The position numbers and the translations under genes were made by a program. Of a DNA stretch of 64,000 nucleotides, positions 22,899-33,249 are shown piece after piece; position 1 is the first letter of the stretch, and each line of letters opens with the position of its first letter. Below the pieces are notes generated by a model. That model made no database searches and was not told the origin of the DNA. It worked only from the letters and a program-made list of their open reading frames with translations. This DNA is from Gracilaria vermiculophylla (lineage: Eukaryota > Rhodophyta > Florideophyceae > Gracilariales > Gracilariaceae), in assembly GCA_019155205.2 (NCBI GenBank), contig JAHNZQ020000308.1, forward strand, positions 5,791,798 through 5,855,797. Reading direction: 5' to 3'.

Positions 22899-25675
22899 TT
22901 GGACGCAGCTTTAGCAGGCCTTGTTCAAGACGCCAGGGCCAATGGGATGTCCAACACGGGCTGTCAGCAGTTGCACCGACTATTCAAGAAGTACAGGCAT
23001 GTTTTTCGTTTACGCCTTGGAAAGACCCCTCCCGCCAAAGTACCGCCCTTACCTGTGAACATCAACGAAGGGCAGAAGCCAGTTAAGGGGAAGGTCAGGC
23101 GTTTCGCGATACCGCATGGAAAGTACATGGACGCGTTTTTAAACAAGCTGGTAGATATGTGGTTTATCTTTCCTAACCCAGGTGCAGAATGGCAATGTGC
23201 GCCTTTGGTTGTACCAAAGAAAGGAAGGTTGAATTTCAGGCTTACCATAGACCTTAGGCCACTGAATGCAGCTACAAAAAAGATTGCATGGCCGATGCCT
23301 AACTTAAAAGTAGGGATGCAAGATTTTGCTGGAAGCACAGTCTTTGTGGCAATTGACTTTGTATCAGGATACTAGCAGCTTCCTTTCCATGAGGACTCGT
23401 ATTCTAAGTGCTCATTTGTAACGCCAAATGGCGTATTCTCATCACGCAGAGTGCTTATGGGTATGACTAATGCAGTTCCACATTTTCAGGGATCGATATG
23501 CCCACTATTTGAACATATGAAGCCGTCATTGAAGCTTTGGACTGATGATTTTGCACTCCAAGACCAAGATGAAGAATCATTGATGGAGGTAGTTGCAGAA
23601 TTTCTTAAGGTATGTCATGAGAAAGGACTGTACGTCTCGGCAAGAAAGTCTAGCTTTTTGAAGAAGGAAATTCGCTGGTGTGGCCGTATCATTGACGAAA
23701 ACGGGTACCGCATGGATCCGACGCGCATTGAGGCATTTCGAGATTTACAATTGCCCCAGACGGCAGCTGAACTTTGTCAGTTTGTACACTGCTGTAGGTG
23801 GATGGGTAATGGCATACCAGATTTGGTCGCACGGATGAAGCCCTTGACAGACCTGCTGCAACAGGCATATGCCAAAATCGGAAAGCAAAAGAAGAGTCTC
23901 TTGAAGCGTGTTCAGCTCCGTAGTCTCTCTTGCGGACAGCACCATGAGACTGCGTTCAAGGACATACAATAGAGTCTCCGTAACACTGTATGGGTCGTAT
24001 GTATCTTTACGGATGCTTCCGAACAGTACTGGTCTGGTGTGGTCACCCAGATACCTAATGATCATCTACGACGGCCTTCGGAAGCACAAGAACATGAACC
24101 ACTCTGATTTGTTGGTGGTGCTTTCAAACAGACGCAGGAGAGGTAGACTACGTTCGAAAAGGAAGCCTATGAGATATTCCAGGTCTTCAAGAAGATGGAC
24201 TACATGTTGCTTGGCCGCCTAGGTACCGTGGTGTTTACGGATCATCAAAATCTTTTGTTCGTATTCTGTCCCACTGCCTACGAATCTTCCCTGGGACGTC
24301 ACATAGTCAGCAAGGTGCAGAGATAGGCTATATATTTAGCAAGATTTGATTACATCATTGAGCACATTGAAGGAAAAAAGAATGTCTGTGCCGACATGCT
24401 GACCAGATGGACAAAGGGATACCGTTCAAAACCTTCAGCCAGATCCATTTCCAGTCTACTAGTTGCATCTACCCAAATAATTCCTCCGACAAATTCCTTT
24501 GTTTGGCCGAGCAAGGCTGACATTCAAAGAGTTCAACGGGATTATGAGAAAGAAGCTGAAGTGATGAAAGACAGTGACGGAATGTATCACGTCATGGGAC
24601 GAATATGGATCCCAGATAAGGATATTGAGCTCAAGCTCAAACTGATGGTCGTTTCTCATTGTGGTAGTTGCGGACATCGGGGTACAACTGCAACGGAAAG
24701 CATCATCTGCGAGGAGTTTTATTGGAAATCTCTGTCAGGAGACTTCAAAGCATTTGTGAAAGATTGTCTCTATTCCATTTTGTCCAGAGCCGGATCATTT
24801 GTGGCAAGGCCCTTCGGACAGGTACTTCATGCCACACGCCCAAACAAAGTTCTTCATGTCGATTTCTTGCACATGGGGCGAAGTACATCAGAGTTCAAAT
24901 ACCTTTTATTGATCAGGGACGACGTATCCGGATTTGTCTGGCTATGGCCATCGACAACCGCAGACATTGTCACTGCAGCCGAGGCACTATCGACATGGCT
25001 TGCGTCGTTCAGTGTTTGGGACACATTAGTCTCTGACCAAGGTGCACATTTTTGGAACAGTCTGATGAAGAGTTTGTCGGAAGAATTTCATTACAATCAT
25101 CATTGTACTACGGCATATTGTCCTTGGGCAAATGGATCTGTAGAACGCATCTGCCGTGAGGTGCAAAGAGCCTGTAAAGTGCTGCTAGCCGAGTGGAAAC
25201 TGAAGCCTACCGAATGGAACAAGGTCACGAAAGTCGTACAGAGTGTACTTAATCATGCGCCTTTGAAGAGGCTGGGACTGAGAAGTAACTCAGAGAAGAA
25301 TGTGTACCAGACTTCTCTCGAAGTGTTCACTGGGCATAAGCCAAAACGTCCGCTGCTGTCCGCATGGGTACCGGAGGGGTATCCAAAAGTAGCATCAACA
25401 AGTGAAGCTCGTGCGCGACAGTTGATTGAAGTCAATGCATTACAGGAGGCAATAGAGGACATGCATCGCGATGTAGCGACACTGGTTTCAAAGGGCTGAG
25501 GACAGGGGTTGAGATTCTCATGGAATGGGATGGTTTGCCTGATGAGACTGATTCTAGTTGGGAACCACTTCATCAAGTCTTTGAGGACCTACCTGGCATG
25601 GTTGAAGACTTTTTAGGCACATCTGGAAAGCGCGATTTGAAGCAGAGAGCTTTGCGATTGTGTAGCCTAGAATGA
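22899..25675 (+). pseudogene. pol: Pol of the gypsy element: RT, RNase H, integrase, chromodomain
   Basis: One frame carries reverse transcriptase, RNase H and integrase up to 25499, interrupted by in-frame stops at 23373 (TAG), 23970 (TAG), about 24108 (TGA), about 24141 (TAG) and about 24324 (TAG). Reverse transcriptase shows LTIDLRPLNAAT, a VAIDFVSGY motif and LKLWTDDFALQ, with Trp-Thr-Asp-Asp at the catalytic YxDD position. RNase H shows FTDAS, FEKEAYEIFQ and VVFTDHQNL. Integrase has its zinc-binding region (SHCGSCGHRG...VKDCLYS, last Cys lost) and the D,D,E core: HVDFLHMG, LVSDQGAHF, NGSVERICRE. After a stop at 25497 a shift of one base gives ILMEWDGLPDETDSSWEPL, a chromodomain, ending at TGA 25673-25675. 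Confidence 0.9.
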
Positions 25676-25729
25676 ACCAGATAGTCTCAGTTGTTTAGTA
25701 CATTTGAAACGAACTAGTTCATTGAGCAC

Positions 25730-25936
25730 TGTGACAAATAGAAGTCAAAGCTCTAATTAAGAGTGGTGCTCAAATTTAGCGCACCGTGGTCGGCAATATA
25801 TCTTGGGCTAATTTGATGGAGTCAAATTAGAAAGTCGAGAAAATAAAAGGCACCCGATCGGAGAATGACCGGGGGAGGGGAAGAAAAACTTCCCAGGGTG
25901 CCAGTCTTTGTCTCAGGGAGAGCGCGATTTGGCACA
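25730..25936 (+). repeat. 3' LTR of the 21-kb gypsy element
   Basis: A 207-bp partner of the 5' LTR with the same termini. Confidence 0.93.
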
Positions 25937-25941
25937 GCCTG

Positions 25942-27029
25942 AAACGTGTTCAGATAGACGCTCTATGAGAAAGACAAACTGAGCACCACAAAAGGACTCG
26001 AATTTAGGAAGCGGAAGAACTATTCTTCTTCGCGCTCGACGTTGAGAATATATCTCGAAGCGTGGGTAAAGTGTGGCCTTAAGTAAGCGATGGCGGAGCT
26101 ACATACAACCTGTCTAATCTAAACCTCTACTTCACCCAGATATTTTACACTAGTAAATAGAATTGCCACGTCGCACTGCACGGCGAACATACCTTAGCAC
26201 AATGCAGTTTAGAAAGGTTTCATTTCATGTCCATTTTGCTATTTTTATGAAAACATTTAGGACACATGTCGATGCTAGCAAGAACGAGGTCACAACCTCA
26301 AGCGAGAGTTTGTCTGCAGTCACATTCACTGGGGTTTTTAGTAATTTCATTTTTAAAGTCTTAAATTTAAATCGTGTTCGTTTATGCGAGTTGGGATCTA
26401 CGTTCTTGGCATCATACCGACAGTCAAAGGAGAGCGTACTTCAGAGATTCTTGCCAAGATTCAGTACTCGAACGCTCTAATGAGCATCAATCGAATATAA
26501 AATATCGAGAATCTTGTCAAATCCTGCTCCACTTCCGCTGCTTTAAAAATTTTGGAGTACGTTCTTAGAATAAAAGAAGATTAATCGAAAGGAGAAAATG
26601 ATGAAGGGAAAATAGATGTTTAAAAAGACGTAAAAAACGGAACAGACGAAGAAATGGGAAACGATGAAGGCGTAGATTGTTTCAAAGAAGGCGAAGATGA
26701 AGATAATGATGAAGATGATACACACGATAGGAATGACACAGGCGAGCTTGGGGGCATCGTCGGGGATCCTGACCATGGTCAGACTGTGAGCGAGAGCTGC
26801 ATGAATTACCCTTTGTTTCGTTCAGATTAAATTGTAGTTCTTCATCTGAACGGGACTGTTATGTGGCAGCAGGCGCCTTCGGCAAATGAAGTTGAGTGTA
26901 CGTTTAATAATTAAATCAAAGATAGAACGTGTACAGATTTACTTTTTATGTTTTCTATTGTTACCTTAAAGGCTTGGAACTATTGTCATGAAGCTGTTGA
27001 TAATCGTGGTTTACTGATTCAATCCTCAA
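25942..27029. other. Intergenic with a short acidic frame
   Basis: Apart from the 58-residue acidic frame at 26654-26830, only unrecognised frames such as 26163-26480 (plus) are present. Confidence 0.35.
26654..26830 (+). CDS. Small very acidic reading frame, doubtful
   Basis: From ATG 26654 a 58-residue frame contains FKEGEDEDNDEDDTHDRN, a run of acidic residues, and ends at TAA 26828-26830. The frame is open for about ten codons upstream of the ATG. The minus strand here reads as a hydrophobic frame, the usual mirror of acidic codons, so only one can be real and possibly neither. No family recognised. Confidence 0.18.
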   Translation: MGNDEGVDCFKEGEDEDNDEDDTHDRNDTGELGGIVGDPDHGQTVSESCMNYPLFRSD

Positions 27030-27209
27030 TTATTGTAAATGTTTTTGGAACCGCGGAGCATTGGTAGGAAAATATTCCTGAATAGATACACCTCCCGCAA
27101 AACCGGTGCTGCCCTGAAGCTCTGCTACCCGAAGTCTGATCTCCTCATTGCCGGGCTTCGAAATCATGCCAGGCTGAAAATTCAAATTGTTGGTAAACAT
27201 ATGAGGCAT
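27030..27209 (-). CDS. Small unidentified reading frame ending beside repeat copy C
   Basis: From an ATG at 27209 (minus strand), inside the ~75-bp repeat, 59 residues run to a stop at 27030 and include PGNEEIRLRVAELQGSTGFA. The repeat supplies the first codons. At copy D a minus-strand frame also begins inside the repeat, which is why I record this one. No family recognised. Confidence 0.2.
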   Translation of the reverse strand: MPHMFTNNLNFQPGMISKPGNEEIRLRVAELQGSTGFAGGVSIQEYFPTNAPRFQKHLQ

Positions 27210-27267
27210 ATGCGCTATGCTCTCTTGTGACAAACTGCGTACAGCTTACTCCTTGAACTTTCAACCC
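27190..27267 (+). repeat. Dispersed ~75-bp repeat, copy C
   Basis: TGGTAAACATATGAGGCATA, then TGCGCTATGCTCTCTTGTGA and a diverged 3' part ending CCTTGAACT. It is the most diverged of the four copies. Confidence 0.65.
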
Positions 27268-27818
27268 ATATTTCATTGTACAAAGCGCGATGAAACAGTG
27301 TACATATCTTTATTCGAAAATAAACGTATTGGAATGTTTGAGCATGGCGAAGCTGAGAAATGGAAGAACATATCTCCCAATGAACTACTCCACAGGTTAA
27401 AGGAAGTCATACCAGGAGCACTAGCACGGCTTTTAACTCTATTTAAATAAATATTTGTGCATATAATGAGCACCATAGCCAACAAGACAATAAACGGTCA
27501 CAAAATTATGCATCTGTTAACTCAGTTATAACTCCGTTTGTAGCGCCGAAGCCCACCAATATTCTTATAAGCGACTCAAAAATCATATAAAGGGCACACT
27601 ACCATAAAGGTTCCAGATGAATACGGCCCGCATTGATTTCTGACCGAATTCAAAACAAAATCCGAGTTTTCTGGAATGCCGATAACAGTCAAATGTCACT
27701 AACGGCCGCTCTATGACTTCTTTTATGCTGATACGAGAAACTGGAAACCCACCTGCAACCAGTAAAATGTTTACATGTTGCGAACCCCGGTTTCCGTTTT
27801 TCGTTTCCGTCTGCAGCC

Positions 27819-28782
27819 ATGAGATTTTCGCAGTCATGTTTCCAACAATCGATCTCATCAGCACACTCCTTGTTGAGTAAAACCCTTTCGATCAACGTCT
27901 TGTTGCAGAAAATGAAAGATACCGTAGCCCATGCCATGCGTTCTAATGCATCACAAGCAACGGATCCGCGACGTTCACATGCAGCAACACCGTCTCACAG
28001 CCAACAAGATGAGATTCAACCTTATCACTTTAACCCGCCTTCAACAGTAGAAGAAGCACAAACATGAATCAGAACTGCCGCCTTGGACAATCAAAGATGC
28101 AAAAGTATTTTGCGACATTTCAAAAGGTTTGGCGCCCATAATGCTCTTCTACCTACCAAACAGCTTTTGGTTGCGCTAAAAATGGTTCAACGGAGAATAT
28201 CATGGGAACAGATTACTTCGCATCTGAAAAACCCTCAATGTGTAAATGCCGATACTAAATGGGCTCAGCAAAAGAAACCAACAACTGCATGAATAACTCG
28301 CAAGTCAAACGGTATGGAAGATATTGAATACATAAGAGATGACACACCGGGTATTAATCAGGGAATAGTTTTGGCTGCGACATTAGAAATACTATCAGAA
28401 CAACATCGTATGGCTTAAAGAATAGAATTGAAAGACGGTCTGTGTTTGAAGCTGGTGACAACTTTGGTTTGTTGCATATGCTTAATGGTGTTCGTTTAAA
28501 GGCTACACGGGAAAACCTCATGCACTCAGGTATAAGGAACAACTTGATCAGCAATTCGAAGACCCCTGGTCTGGACCGATTGACTCGTTTCATAATGATT
28601 TGGAATTTCAACCAGCGGCTAACACAGTGTTAGCTGGTGGAATCACGCGAGACGATATCAGTTTTATTGATCCAGCACATCATCCACAAGTCCGAGATGG
28701 GGGTGTGCTGAAACGAAAATTTGGGGAGTTTAAGAGTCTTTACGGTACATTCGTGGCTCGCTTTGAAGGTTCTGGACAGTGA
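27819..28782 (+). pseudogene. Unidentified broken coding region, plus strand
   Basis: Successive frames on the plus strand look coding but are interrupted. The best preserved part is the end: from 28486 an open frame without stops runs to TGA at 28780-28782 and includes KEQLDQQFEDPWSGPIDSFH and GGITRDDISFIDPAHHPQVR. Just upstream, in other frames, are GINQGIVLAATLEILSEQHR (near 28350-28410) and EAGDNFGLLHMLNGVRL (near 28446-28496). A further frame covers 27819-28067. I do not recognise the family. The 3' end faces the hairpin at 28914-28960 and a convergent broken gene, so the two may have arrived together. Confidence 0.35.
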
Positions 28783-28913
28783 GACCCGGATGCGTACAAG
28801 TTTTAGTGCCAAAGTTAAGTCTCAAATTATCTATGCTTATTGTTACTTACATTTTAATCCAGTATTGCAACCATTAGCGAATCGGGCGTTGAGTAGCGAT
28901 GTGCAGCGAGAAA

Positions 28914-28960
28914 AAGGCGTCGGTGATGGTATATCTCCAATATACAATCACAGACGCCTT
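28914..28960. terminator. Strong hairpin between convergent broken genes
   Basis: Arms of 20 bases (28914-28933 and 28941-28960) pair with two mismatches around a 7-base loop. On the minus strand the stem is followed by five T. Its position between two converging coding regions suggests a role in ending or processing transcripts, as hairpins do at 3' ends in some giant DNA viruses; that link is inference. Confidence 0.55.
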
Positions 28961-28964
28961 CTTC

Positions 28965-29672
28965 CCGGATGTAGGCAACTTTCAAGGTGACCGGGACAGA
29001 AATGTGCTCCATGTTGATAAACAAGACGGCTTTGCTTGCGTTTGACATCTGGGGAAAGCGTTTGTAATCCAATTCGCGAGCGTACGCATTGCCACCGAAA
29101 ATGATGAAATATGTGCGGAAGGCGCTACCGCGAGACTCGAGGTCGTCGTATTCGATGCAGCCCATGTGCGGGTGAGTGACGTACGGCAGACTCTCAAATT
29201 AAATGCTGGTGACAGACACGCGCCTCTTGGGGGTGTAAAATACGTGGCTCAGGTGACCACCACTGGGCACCTCCTGCCCCATGATGCAGTCATGCGGGTT
29301 GAACAGTGTCGTGTATGAGGTGAAATTGGCCACCGATACGGAGTATGGCTGCAAATTGACGGCCAAGAGACTGGGGTCAAGGTAGAAGGCAGCCAGAGCG
29401 CAATCTCTGCACATGTGCTGGACCTGGGGAACAACATGCTTGCCGCAATAGTAACGCTCACCGGGGCAGCCCTGGGAGTATTTATTGATGAAGACAGTGC
29501 GTAGATAGTAGAGGACGACGGCGGACGTAACGTTTTCGGGGGCAATGGGTTCCAGGATGCGCCGCTTGCCTGACTTTTTCTGTTGCAGCAAGCGATGAGT
29601 TTGTGCGGCTTGCTGGCTGAGCGGAGTGTTGTCGGTGAGCGGCTTGGGGCGCGAAGTGACCAGGTGTGGTAT
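28965..29672 (-). pseudogene. Unidentified protein gene with one in-frame stop
   Basis: On the minus strand one frame is open from about 29672 to the TAA at 29199-29201, and the same frame continues without break for a further ~80 codons past that stop. The first part is basic (KKSGKRRILEPI) and then has a Cys-rich stretch (CPGERYYCGKHVV ... HMCRDCALAAFY). The second part includes YVTHPHMGCIEYDDL and FIIFGGNAYARELDY, with beta-rich composition. No ATG is seen near the start, so the 5' end may be missing. A structural (capsid-like) protein is possible from composition only; I do not recognise a family. The frame runs on through the hairpin at 28914-28960 to a stop at 28854. Confidence 0.4.
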
Positions 29673-29717
29673 AAATTATTTTTGTAATGTGTTAACGTGG
29701 CCATTTATCCACGTGTC

Positions 29718-30006
29718 TATGTCCGTCCGCATGAAAGAGAGAAACAATCCTGAGAGAGAATCCCCGCCAAGCGAACAGACACAATCACAAATAATTAGCA
29801 AACAACAGACACAATCACAAATAATTAGCAAACAACAGACACAATCACAAACAACTAGCAAACAACAGATACAATCATTCAGACACATTCCGTCTACCAA
29901 GAATCACCCACAGAGAGAAAATAAATTTCCTCTCCCGGTTACTCAACAAACAACAGAAAAACTCAAAAACTATCGAAAACTCCTGATACTGCCCGAAAAA
30001 CAGTAG
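29718..30006 (+). CDS. Small ORF with a 10-residue tandem repeat
   Basis: From ATG 29718, 95 residues, hydrophilic. Residues about 20-49 are three copies of QTQSQIISKQ encoded by a 30-bp DNA repeat, followed by a Lys-rich tail. No signal peptide or domain. It may be a real small gene or a minisatellite that happens to be open, since a 30-bp unit keeps the frame automatically. The opposite strand is also open here. Confidence 0.3.
29775..29864 (+). repeat. 30-bp minisatellite, three units
   Basis: ACAGACACAATCACAAATAA begins each 30-bp unit at 29775, 29805 and 29835. Units 1 and 2 are identical; unit 3 has two changes; a partial fourth follows. Confidence 0.9.
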
Positions 30007-30729
30007 AAAAATAATTTTCCCGTCGATCAATAGCTATGGGATCATCAATAAAAAGAAAATTAGATTTATTTTCTTGATTATCATGAAACATAAGAGAACA
30101 TCTAAAAATTTCGAAATTTTATGATACTGCTCGAAATTTGTAGCAAAACAAAAAACCCGCGACTAAATAACCGTGGGCTTCATCAACAGGGATCTCTCAC
30201 TGAAAGAATCCGTTAGCCAGTTAAAACTACCCGGTTGGCACCGCGACAAGGTGGAAATGAGATTCAAATCGACCATATAGAGGCGTCTTGAATTTCCTAC
30301 TCGGAAATATAGTTTTCTACGCCTTCGCTCGGTAGTAAAACATTATTTTCTGAGAGGATCTATTCATTCTTCATAGGTATATATGTTATTTGCTTTGTTT
30401 AACTCTTGGTCTCTTTCCTTTTTGCGGCAGGAAACTGCTGGGAGTTTAGACGAATATTGTTGGATTGTGAATTATTTGTATGGAAGCAATAGTAAAAATT
30501 ATCGTTGCTTACAAAGAATGGCGATAAAAAGAAATGAAGGATACCTAATCACAAAGTGTTTCTAGCAGTGGCTTTTTTCTCAACCTACTGTTTCATTTTT
30601 ACAATGGTGCGCAAAACAGCTTTTCTGATGCGATCAATATCAACGTGTTTGATTTCAATCTTTGAGATAGGAAGAGCTCAAGTCCATGGAGTGGTGTGAT
30701 TTTCACGGTAGTCGAGGGTTTTGTCTGGT
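30007..30729. other. Intergenic, nothing firm
   Basis: A 60-codon plus frame at 30383-30565 has no domain. A B-box-like GATTCAAATC near 30260 does not belong to a foldable tRNA. Confidence 0.35.
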
Positions 30730-31030
30730 ACAAAAGACTTCTCTCATGAGGCAGCCGGAAGCCGTAGGTATAGGCCAGGGTGGAGCCAGATTTTGTTGGT
30801 GATAGTTTCCGTTTCATATCTTGCGATCATGAAAGCTTCGATGCGGCCATGCGCATCAGAAACAGGTACGGCAACTCCTGGAAAGCATAGAAGAAGATCA
30901 AATAGTAATAAAGATGGTAAACAACTTTCGTTATCCATAGTGTTTTTTATAAACTTCGTAGCAGGACTTCATGCAATTTGGGTATTCATGGTGAGTCACT
31001 CGTGGCGTATACTGTTGTGGATTATTTGAG
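30730..31030 (-). pseudogene. Repeat family R3, copy 1: possible two-exon gene fragment
   Basis: On the minus strand a segment VTHHEYPNCMKSCYEVYKKH (about 30996-30937) is followed, after an intron-like stretch ending in a pyrimidine-rich tract and CAG (CTATGCTTTCCAG, about 30890-30878), by GVAVPVSDAHGRIEAFMIAR and YRLPAAS-like sequence. The copy at 36005-36290 has the same order (VTHHQYPHSMKSCCEYYERH, then TTTGCAG, then GVASTLSDAHA). Conserved protein-like similarity on both sides of the same putative acceptor suggests a small gene family with an intron. Function unknown. Confidence 0.35.
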
Positions 31031-33249
31031 AGTTTTCGTGATACTTTTTATCAGAACCTAGCATGGTTTGGCGTTTGAAACCTTAAAGCTTGGAGGTGAT
31101 AAGAATTTCATTAATCAGTGTGTTCTCTATCTAAGAGGGGTAAAACCAGAGCCTTTTTCACATCTTATGAAGTCCAAAACACCAGTATAAGTGGTAACCC
31201 AGCATTCGAGAAATGCTTCCCAAACTGCATGCCAAGACTTTCCATTGGTGAACGTGGTAGCGCATAAGGGTCTTGATAGCTGGAAGACATGAGAGGTGGC
31301 TTAACGATCGTGAATCATAAGGTCAAATAAAAAATTTCTGTTGAAGAATAGCCCATCCGGGAGATATACTTAAAAGCTTTTGCGCTTTGTCGTTAATTAT
31401 TGAAACTTCTGGCAAGCCTTAGCGATAAACTTTAAATTTTATTGGGTATCGTGATTTGCGCCTTCGTGTTTTGTTGGTTTGATTAGGTTCTAAAGCATGG
31501 GGTGTAAAGTTCATAAAATTGTAAATGCCTCTTCCTGAATTTTGCTTAACTTAACCTTTCGTCGAAGAATTTATATCATACGAGGGAGAGGTTACCATAC
31601 GTGCATATATTGGGCATTTGTCAAAATCGTGTACAGGCCTGGTGGATGATAACATTGTTAACACAAATCCTTTTGTGATCGTTAATGAAAAGCTTCGAAA
31701 GAAATGGGATATTTGCGTCGATAATAGTGATTAAGACCTTGTGAGAGTGTGGCAGTGAGCAGTAGCCGTAAATGCGTCGATTTCATGAGACATTCTTGGG
31801 GAGGCCTTACATATACATCGCTGTTTTTGTCTCCCGTCTGGAGAAAGGATGCTTTAGTATCTGCTTTGAAAACTGTAGAGCTGCAGGGAGATGCAACGGA
31901 TTCAAGTATTCGAGGCCCAGTAGGTGATCATGTCGCACAGGCTTCACTTAGAAGACCTTTCGTATAATCTTCATTTCCGTACTGAGCAATGCGAGGTTTT
32001 AATTCTATAGAGCGGTCTTCATTTTTCTTTAGCTTATACAATATATTACTGCTGATAATATTTTGAGACAGAAGGAATTTTGTTGTGTGGTACAGGATGC
32101 ACAGTCTTCAGAAATGTTCCTTCTTCTTGTTCGTATGCACTGATTAGAGGGTATTGATCTCGACTTTGTGCATGATGCTTCAGAATTGATTTGTTCCCGA
32201 AGTGGTCTGGCATCGATGAGAGCATTTCGTTCTCTGTGCTAATAAGGTACAACCCTGGTGAACGCGCAATTGAATTGGCCTAGAACCTTCACTGTTCTTT
32301 TGTCATGTCAAGACATTGTTTGTCACCATCGTCACAGAGTATGTTTTGAAGACCATTATCGTCTTCGGAGAGAAAATTACCGACAAACGCCTGATCTTCA
32401 ATCTATTGGAGTTCAGAGGGGCAAGGGAAGGTTGGAGGGATATTAAAAATGGTCGCCAGCTCTACCTTGGATTTACTTCGAGGTGCCTCGACCACGACTT
32501 ATAAAGTGGTTCAGTCACACCGACTAGGTTGCATCAGAAGTTACACTACAAAGGCGAGACCCTCATTACTACCAATCATATTGCAGCATGACATAAATGT
32601 ACTAGCCACAATTCAATAATGCTTACAACAGCAAGGCACAACAAGGCATGACAGTTCCGTACACTCACGAGACCATGACAATGCACAAATTCACTCAACC
32701 ACCTTACACTCTCTGTATTCCAACACCACTCGTGTCCATACAGCAATGTGTGTGTATAGTTACCATGACGAGGCACATTACACCAGACCATATCTGGTGT
32801 ACACTAAGCTGAGTATGCAATGTGTACACCTGGAAACCATATGGTAGTGAACAACGTGCCGAATAGTACAGCTGCACACGTGTACCACACAGAGTCAACA
32901 TTCAACACAGCCAATGGTGCCCGGAACATTTAGTTGTCAGTGACAGCACAGTCACTTTATCCAACACAATCTTTCAAAATACAGAGACTCTATTTTCGAC
33001 GCATGGAACAACGTTGGAGGACCTTATTGGAAGATCAGCGTCAGCAGCGTCTGTTTTGCAGGGGCCTGCCGAGGTATTATGGCCAACTTCAGTGACTTCA
33101 TTAGAGCTCTGGAGGTCTTAACTAATGCTAGCAGATACCGCAACCGTGCTAGCTGACCATTTATGTATGATTTTAGTCGTTGATTCCATACTATTTTTTA
33201 CCATTTGAGCGAAACTGTCTTGCCGCACAGGCGTCCGGATGTCTTCAAA
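31031..33249. other. Intergenic, nothing firm
   Basis: Frames of about 60-72 codons (31749-31967 plus, 32258-32504 plus, 32576-32901 minus) lack domains. The sequence is AT-rich without clear repeats. Confidence 0.35.

Larger units (their letters stand above)
21116..25936 (+). mobile_element. Ty3/gypsy chromovirus-type LTR retrotransposon
   Basis: Two LTRs of 207 bp each (21116-21322 and 25730-25936) begin TGTGACAAATAG, end TTGGCACA and differ at about 13 positions by eye. Flanks are GCCAG (21111-21115) and GCCTG (25937-25941), a 5-bp target duplication with one mismatch. Between them lie gag-protease, then reverse transcriptase, RNase H, integrase and chromodomain, the gypsy order. Gag-protease is intact; pol carries five stops and one shift, so the copy is dead but rather young. 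Confidence 0.93.

Noticed and set aside
29775..29880. CRISPR-like array
   Set aside because: The 30-bp units are contiguous without spacers; it is a minisatellite.
29626..30006. A longer 126-codon form of the repeat-containing ORF
   Set aside because: The upstream part begins with GTG; the first ATG is 29718.
30180..30290. tRNA-like A and B boxes (TTAGCCAGTTAAAAC, GATTCAAATC)
   Set aside because: The arms do not pair; there is no cloverleaf.
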